A stretch of DNA of 64,000 nt, from the NCBI GenBank assembly GCA_025618425.1, contig CM046852.1, forward strand, positions 124,001 to 188,000, in the 5' to 3' direction. This DNA is from Heliocidaris tuberculata (lineage: Eukaryota; Echinodermata; Echinoidea; Camarodonta; Echinometridae). A program made the position numbers and the translations under genes. Positions within the stretch are counted from its first letter, which is position 1, and each line of letters starts with the position of its first letter. The notes under the pieces were generated by a model. The model was not told the DNA's origin and searched no databases. It was given only the letters and a program-made list of their open reading frames with translations. Positions 58,264 to 64,000 of the stretch are shown in pieces.

Positions 58264-59080
58264 TTAAGTGCAGTACATGTATATGCCTATAGATAAAGCA
58301 CTATCTGAGAGACCGATGCCAACTCTCTTGTAAGTTATATTGATGAAGTGAAATGCACTACATGTTTCTGACTACAGCACATTCTGTGAGGACACATGTG
58401 AAATGTAGTGTAGATCAAGCACATCCTTTAACCCGTTGACTACTGAATTCTCTCATTCCCATAGTCTTAATACAGGGTCCACTCGGTTCCCGTAAGCAAT
58501 GGGTTAAGAGAGACATGTCACATGTAGTTAATGTACAGTAATACTTCCTATGCCTTGGTGCCAGATTCTACACACAAATCCTATAGAAGAATATTCATGT
58601 GGCAAACAAGGAGTTAACATGAAGAGTTAAAATGAAGTACACACACACACACACACAAACTCACAGACCGACATATATACATGTATGTGTTATATCAATA
58701 AATTAAAGAGTTCTGCAATGGAGATAACCAAAAGAGAGATACAAAAGAGATTAAAGCACGTACTCCATTAGAAATTTTTTTCCTCCACATATCTACATGT
58801 ACGTACCTTCAGCACTTGAGGATTGATAGTTCATCGAACATTGCGTTCGTAATGTTAGTTTTGTTAGTTCACTATGCCAAGATAGCAAAGGTATTTATCT
58901 ACATGTAGGAAGCAAGCTACATTGTGGGTCTTTTTATCTTTTCATATGAATTGCATCTTATGTAACACTGCTATACATGTAAGGGTTCTCTATACATGTA
59001 AGTGGTAACTCTGTGGAAACTTTATTTTCATCTTAGTGTCAATAAGAACCGCTAACCTGCAAGTATTGTCTTCCCTACAG

Positions 59081-59199
59081 TACCTGATATGGTGAGCAAT
59101 CTGGCTCTTACTCCAAGTAAGAACATGATAGAGGCTCAATGGAGTCCTTCAGGGAACTATGATGGGTACAGGGTATGCCATTACCCACGTGGTACACAG
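59081..59199 (+). CDS. FN3 domain 24, first exon
   Basis: Acceptor TTCCCTACAG|TA, donor ACAG|GTGAGT; phase 1 in, phase 0 out. EAQWSPSGNYDGYRVCHYP spans strands B-C-prime. The end of this exon and its donor are duplicated in tandem 173-176 bp downstream, so two donors compete. Confidence 0.88.
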
Positions 59200-59288
59200 G
59201 TGAGTGTCTTAAAGATGATGTTGCTATGATAATATTGATAATAAGTATCGATGAATGTAATGATAATAATAACAGTAATGATAATGAT

Positions 59289-59375
59289 AGTAAGAACATG
59301 ATTGAGGCTCAATGGAGTCCTCCTTCAGGGAACTATGATGGGTACAGGGTGTGCCATTACCCACGTGGTACACAG
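59289..59375 (+). pseudogene. Tandem duplicate of the end of FN3 domain 24 first exon
   Basis: Starts AGTAAGAACATGATTGAGGC and runs to CACAG|GTGAGT, nearly identical to 59116-59199. It has an extra CCT codon (SPPSGNYDG instead of SPSGNYDG) and a GTG for GTA change. It has an intact donor and an open frame, but the sequence before it (ATAATGATAG) is a poor acceptor. It may be a recent duplication, a minor alternative exon, or an assembly artefact. Confidence 0.75.
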
Positions 59376-59399
59376 GTGAGTGTCTTAAAGATGATGTTG

Positions 59400-59790
59400 C
59401 TATGATAATATTGATAATAAGTATCGATGAATGTAGTAATAATAACAGTAATGATAATGATAGTAATGATAATAGTATTGATGACGATAACAGTAATGAT
59501 AATAATAATAATAATGGTAATGATAACAATAGTAACAATAATATTTATTATAATGACAGTAATGATGATGATAGAAATAATGTTAATAGAAATAGTTATA
59601 ATTATATTAGTATTGATAGTGAGGATGAGAATAATAAAAGCAATAATATTATAGTAATGATAATAATAATAAAAATAATAATAATAGTAATAATGATAAT
59701 GATGATGATAATAAGAAGAGGAATGATAGGCAGCAGAAGGAAAAAAGAAGAAAAATGATTATGATGGTGAAAATGATAATTATTTGAATT

Positions 59791-59822
<32 letters not shown>

Positions 59823-59835
59823 ACTTTTATGCCAC
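59400..59835. repeat. (AAT/GAT)n compound microsatellite
   Basis: Degenerate AATGAT/AATAAT units ending in a clean (GAT)n at about 59790-59822. Frames across it are N/D/S or I-rich artefacts. Confidence 0.9.
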
Positions 59836-59959
59836 AAGAAAACAAAAATAACATAATGATCCCCTGTCTTATTATGGTCAAATGGAAAACAACTAGAAGT
59901 GCCTCATAGTAGAACTTTTCATAATGAAAAAGCACTAAACAGGATTTGTCCAATGATTT

Positions 59960-60185
59960 TTTGTTTTTGTTATTCAGAGTTTATGATTTATCACTGGCAC
60001 TACACTTTCCATTAGTGTAACTTCTCAATAATCTATTGTTTATTCAAACTTCTCAATAATTTATTGTTTATTAAGAGTTTAACATTTACGATCATCACTA
60101 CACCTTCCAATGTATAACATTTCAATGATTTATTGTTTATTTAAGATTTTACCATTTAACAAGGGCAGTCCACCTTCATATGATA
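59960..60185. repeat. Degenerate tandem copies of the next exon's acceptor region
   Basis: Three units of about 70-98 bp repeat TTTATTGTTTATTTNAGATTT and then a GGCACTACA-like line, as found at the real acceptor of 61103. A fourth lies at 61019-61080. The transposon at 60191-61018 split the array. Confidence 0.8.
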
Positions 60186-60190
60186 TATTT

Positions 60191-61018
60191 CGTCGATGGG
60201 CTGATAAAACCTCGTATCTCAAAAAAACTAAATTTTCAGGAGAGCGAAAAAACATTCTTATTTAAAAAAAATATGTGAATATTCTATGTTATTTGTACTA
60301 AATACTGTGTTTGATAATTAAATCAATATGAGGTGGTTGGAATGTGCAGTAGATGATTATGAAGCGGGTAAAATGAGTTACAAGGTTTTGGCACCAAAAA
60401 AAAAAAAAAAAAAATCATAAAAAAAGATACGAGGTTTTTGTACAAATGATGAATTTTGATATTTTATAAGGATATGCAACTCACCATGCTCTATTATGAC
60501 TATTAGAAGATAAATTACACCTTACACTTCACATTCATGAACAAAAAGAGTAATTTTAACCTGCAAAAGGGTGATTTCACCCCAAAAATGAGATACAAGG
60601 TTTTATCCACCAAGCATACATGATGTTCATGGGCTGTTAAAACCTCGTATCTCACAAACCCTGAAAATTTTAGTAAAATGAAAAAAATAATCTTCATTTC
60701 AAGAAACCATGTGTGTAGGCAATTTTATTTGAACCTTAAACAATGTTTGTTAATAATTTGGATTATATGAAGTGGTTAAAATGCATTAAAAATAATTTAG
60801 AAGGCAGGAAATGGAGTTACGAGGTTCGCGCACTAGACCAAAGTGGAATAAAAAGTTGAGATACAAGGTTTTTGAAGAGATATTTAAAAAATGTTTTTTT
60901 AAAGATATGCAACTCCTGGGGTTATCAGGAGATGAATTACACTTTAAACATCACATTTATTTTAAAAAAATAATTTTCACAAAAATTTGAGATACGAGGT
61001 TTTATCAGCCCATCGACG
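60191..61018. mobile_element. Dimeric foldback element with CGTCGATGGGCTGATAAAAC ends
   Basis: CGTCGATGGGCTGATAAAAC at the left is mirrored by GTTTTATCAGCCCATCGACG at the right; with the adjoining CTCGTATCTCA the match is about 30 bp. Inside, a second right-type end (GAGATACAAGGTTTTATC, about 60589) and a second left-type end (GGGCTGTTAAAACCTCGTAT, about 60631) show two head-to-tail units of about 400 bp. GATACGAGGTTTTT also recurs internally. Confidence 0.87.
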
Positions 61019-61102
61019 ATTTGTTATTTCAGATTTTACCATTGAAGAAGGGCATTACACCTCCATATGTCTGACTTTTCAGTGCTTTATTGTTTATTTC
61101 AG

Positions 61103-61238
61103 ATTTCGCCGCTCATCATCGGCACTACAAGTTCCATAAGTCTTCCCGGTCTCAACAGTCTCACCTACTATCTGGTAACAGTCTCCAGCCTTGTTGGATC
61201 AACCTACAGTGACCCTTCCACCCTCACAGAGCAGACAT
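61103..61238 (+). CDS. FN3 domain 24, second exon
   Basis: Acceptor TGTTTATTTCAG|AT, donor ACAT|GTAAGA; phase 0 in, phase 1 out. It starts ISPLIIGTTSSISL and carries PGLNSLTYYLVTVSSLVG. The domain totals about 85 residues. Confidence 0.9.
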
Positions 61239-61239
61239 G

Positions 61240-62580
61240 TAAGATTCTGAGATATGTTCATTGTCTGTGCTGGTATATATATGTATTTTAAAAATAATAG
61301 TAATAATAATATCAAATGATTAGGGGGGCATATAAAAGTATTGATAAAATGGATGTATGGATCCTAATCAAATGATTGGTTGAGAGCCAGTCACATGACA
61401 TGCATCAGTTTTACTGTCAAGTCTACCATGCATTTTATGACTAACAAACGTGCATTTTTTGACTAACAATCGTGCATTAAGGAAAGTATAATGCACATGT
61501 GCGTCAATGTGATCGCTAATGTTAAATTGAAGCAACGTGCGTACTTGTTCATATCTCAATCTCATGCAGCTAGCTAGGCTAGGCTAGGTATTACGTGCAT
61601 CGCTGTACAAAACGTGTTGCTTGTAATCACATACGGTACAGTGATTTCTGCCGGTAGATCCAGCTAGCTCTACATTCGGGTTATATTTTTATTCAGTGGA
61701 ACGGTACATTTTGGGACAATGTAGCGACAGCTCCAAATTTTAAGATCCTTCCTGATGAGGAATTGCAACAATTGTGTTATCGTTTAACTTTATTATTGAG
61801 GTCTTCATGTACCGAACTTTGATGTTGAATCAACAATTTACTGGAACAGCAAGCATCTTCATTTGTGATAGATGTACAGTAATGTTAAACTCTTGATCTA
61901 ACTTAGATCATCTAGGCCCATATTTTTCAGTGGAATATGGAAACTTTGTGTTTTTAACAAGAGATATTGCCGTCCGTGGACATAACAGCTGCTGGTAAGT
62001 ACCCAGTACAGATAGAATTGACAGATAGACCTACCGTTAGATCTAAGTTAGATCTCAGTTAGATAGTGACCTAACATCAGTTTAGTTAGATCTAAGTGAG
62101 TACAGATCTAGATTTATCAAACGACAGTGATCCATGCATTTCATTTTATAAAACAAATAACACCCGGCTCTTGTTTGTTCATTGGTTAAATTAGCCCACT
62201 TGATAACTTCAGAATTGTCCAAAGCTACTCCGCTATGCGTCGTGGCTTCATACAATTCTAAAGTTTATCGCGTGCACTAATTTTAACCAATGCACTCACG
62301 GCTGTGTGTTATTTGTATAATAAAAAGCATAAAAGTGAATTGGCATTTACAAAAACACAGATTTGAAAAGAAAACCAAAAAGATCCGGTCTCAAAAAAGA
62401 AGTAGATCACTTTGTGTTTACAAGTCAAGTATAATGAAAGTGATATAGATAATTCCTTTATTTGGCATGTCTGAGATACATGTACATGTATTATGAATTA
62501 ATGTACAGAGCAGGATAGACCATGAAAATTCTGTTAGGATGCTTAGCATATGCTTAAGATGACAGCAACTTAAATTGAAG
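61240..62580. other. Intron DNA, no exon seen
   Basis: Contains a cluster of TAGATCTAAG/TTAGATCT words at 61900-62110 and a loose inverted pair around GCACTAATTTTAACCAATG. No FN3-like exon is found. Confidence 0.4.
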
Positions 62581-62581
62581 T

Positions 62582-62880
62582 AATGGTACCTGTTTTATAG
62601 AATCATCAAAATGATAAGAAATTGATTCAATCATGCTGAAAGTCACATGCACTGCTCACCGAAATGGGTACACACACACATGTGGCTTGAAAGTTTGGTC
62701 CAAACTTATTAGCTTTTTCTCGTCATTTTGAATGTGGGGTATTTGAAGAGCAATCCTTTTCAGGCAACATTTCTTCTATAATATTCGTCCATATGGACAA
62801 ACAAAGAATGATAGAGTTCACAAATTATTTCTCATCTTTACAGAACGCAACCTTCTCTTTCAAGTGTTAACGTATCTGAA
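62582..62880. repeat. Dispersed repeat R8, partial copy
   Basis: AATCATCAAAATGATAAGAA to GAACGCAACCTTCTCTTTCA; same orientation as 56003-56402, lacking its left third. Confidence 0.75.
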
Positions 62881-62901
62881 TATTGTTTAATTCTTTCTTA
62901 G

Positions 62902-62998
62902 CGCTTGGTGATCCTGGAGATATCAACATAGCACAAGAAGAAGATGTCGGAACAGACTCAGTCAGAATCACTTGGGTTACCATCAATGCCATTACAAG
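62902..62998 (+). CDS. FN3 domain 25, first exon
   Basis: Acceptor TTCTTTCTTAG|CG, donor CAAG|GTAATT; phase 1 in, phase 2 out. VRITWVTINAIT ends in strand C. It is the only phase 2 intron in the array. Confidence 0.87.
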
Positions 62999-63085
62999 GT
63001 AATTACATTCTTATATATAGGCCTAAACATATGTTCATATTTGTGAGTATTTACACCAAAATATAATGCAGTTTTGCAGGGTTCT

Positions 63086-63385
63086 TTAAAGTGTAACAAT
63101 CACCTAAAAAATAATTGATGTACAGACAGAATGTATAAAATAAACCTCAAAACACTTTACCTGACCTATTGGTTAACAGTTAAGGAGTACAAAGAAAATA
63201 AAGGAAAACATAAAACCCCCTCGTGCAGATCCCAACTAGAAATTGAGTTCTGCGGGGGCCCTAATGTGTGTAAGCCTTACGGCTGAGTTGATTAATCTAC
63301 TCACAAGTTGCAGTAATGCTTATTTAGAGTGTATTTTAAATTGCAATATCTCTTTATAGAATTGACATTTGAAGCCTTTAGTGTG
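63086..63385. mobile_element. MITE family R3, copy 4 (right end lost)
   Basis: TTTAAAGTGTAACAATCACC at the left, then CAGTTAAGGAGTACAAAG and TACTCACAAGTTGCAGTAAT as in other copies. The central palindrome is degraded and the usual right end is absent. Confidence 0.75.
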
Positions 63386-63399
63386 TGCCTGGTGGTTTT

Positions 63400-63856
63400 T
63401 TAAGCAACTGTCTGTATGTGCTTCACCATACTAACATCAGCAGTTTTCAAAGCGATGTTATCCTGCATTTGTCCACAATCTCGTATTCCTGGAGGGGGAA
63501 AATATAATTGTAAAATGTTACAGGTATGTCTCAACTCTTTATGTGCCACTCAAATAATAGACCTGTGCCACAGTATATTTTTTTTACAGTTATACCAACA
63601 TCTTCAGGTTTATTTACAGTTTACAATTAGTACATGAAGGTGATGAAGGGATTATCAGGTGGCCAAGGAAGAGCGGAAGTGGGTTATTATGATACAAAGC
63701 TTTTGTAATGCACGGTGGAAATCGTTTTGTTAATAGGTTCCTATTGCTTTTCAGATTTGCACTAATGGCAAAGACAAGGTTAAAAGGGGTCACAAGGCCA
63801 GAAAAGATGTGTCCTCATTACAGCATTTATAATCTCTGTATGCTTTCTTTGCGTAG
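63400..63856. other. Intron DNA, no feature seen
   Basis: Remainder of the intron inside FN3 domain 25. The short open frames are unsupported. Confidence 0.4.
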
Positions 63857-64000
63857 ATATACCGTAGGACGTGGGACTCAAGCACAACAGACAGTCACAG
63901 TCACATCACCTGATCAAGCGGAATACACCTTTACAGGTCTTGTACCAGGCACCAGATACACCTTTTACGTGGAACCTCTAGGCAGTGATAGGAGAGAGAG
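63857..64000 (+). CDS. FN3 domain 25, second exon (cut by window edge)
   Basis: Acceptor CTTTGCGTAG|AT; phase 2 in. The split arginine codon joins AITR to YTVGRGTQ. TGLVPGTRYTFYVEPLG is the F strand. The exon is still open at position 64000, so the gene continues. Confidence 0.9.

Larger units (their letters stand above)
24180..64000 (+). other. Multi-exon gene encoding a tandem FN3-domain protein (both ends outside window or unseen)
   Basis: Thirty-four exons encode 25 consecutive FN3 domains of 78-99 residues. Each domain opens and closes at a phase 1 intron, the arrangement expected for FN3 modules. Most domains have the B-strand tryptophan and the LxPGTxY-type F-strand motif. No signal peptide, transmembrane segment, kinase, phosphatase, EGF or Ig domain appears in the window. 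No RGD was seen. FN3 arrays this long are found in PTPRB/PTPRQ/PTPRJ-like receptor phosphatases, tenascins and other adhesion proteins; the window does not decide. The protein is expected to be secreted or to face outside the cell. Introns range from about 315 bp to about 2.7 kb and hold most of the repeats listed. The gene continues past the right edge and its 5-prime end is not identified. Confidence 0.93.

Overview
The window looks like nuclear genomic DNA from a marine deuterostome, most probably a sea urchin. The evidence is an AT-rich background with many short GT..AG-bounded exons and long introns, abundant TACATGTA-type motifs, very long triplet microsatellites, and many short palindromic transposon families that recur several times within 64 kb. 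The species call is an inference from texture and cannot be proved here. There is one assembly gap of 500 N at 23204-23703.

Positions 1 to about 24.1 kb hold no gene I can recognise. This stretch is intergenic or intronic DNA made of microsatellites (CT, GA, ATT, GAA, TA, GATA), foldback and MITE-like elements, a tRNA-like SINE head, and decayed LINE pieces. One isolated exon-like segment (11165-11261) is the only non-repeat coding candidate. A LINE fragment (22570-23203) enters the gap and appears to be nested in a TTAA-flanked foldback element.

From 24180 to the right edge runs one plus-strand gene that encodes a tandem array of fibronectin type III (FN3) domains. I resolve 25 domains in 34 exons, all with GT donors and AG acceptors. 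Every domain boundary is a phase 1 intron. Sixteen domains are single symmetric 1-1 exons and nine are split by one internal intron, in at least three different places of the fold. Neither the N-terminus nor the C-terminus (membrane segment, kinase, phosphatase or other) lies in the window, so the protein cannot be named. Long FN3 arrays occur in receptor tyrosine phosphatases of the PTPRB/PTPRQ/PTPRJ type, tenascins and other adhesion or matrix proteins, and all remain possible. The array shows its duplication history: a decayed half-copy of one exon (near 38976-39104), a recent 173-bp tandem duplication of an exon end with its donor (59116-59460), repeated acceptor-like units before another exon, and two tryptophan-less domains that share an ACPE motif.

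The introns are packed with repeat families present in two to six copies here. The most unusual is a roughly 0.9-kb inverted-repeat element at about 48593-49500, inside a split FN3 domain. It sits between (TA)n tracts and carries an intact 106-codon ORF with a SAP-type DNA-binding domain and a basic nuclear-localisation-like stretch. A smaller element at 50515-50650, also between TA tracts, shares a subterminal motif with it.
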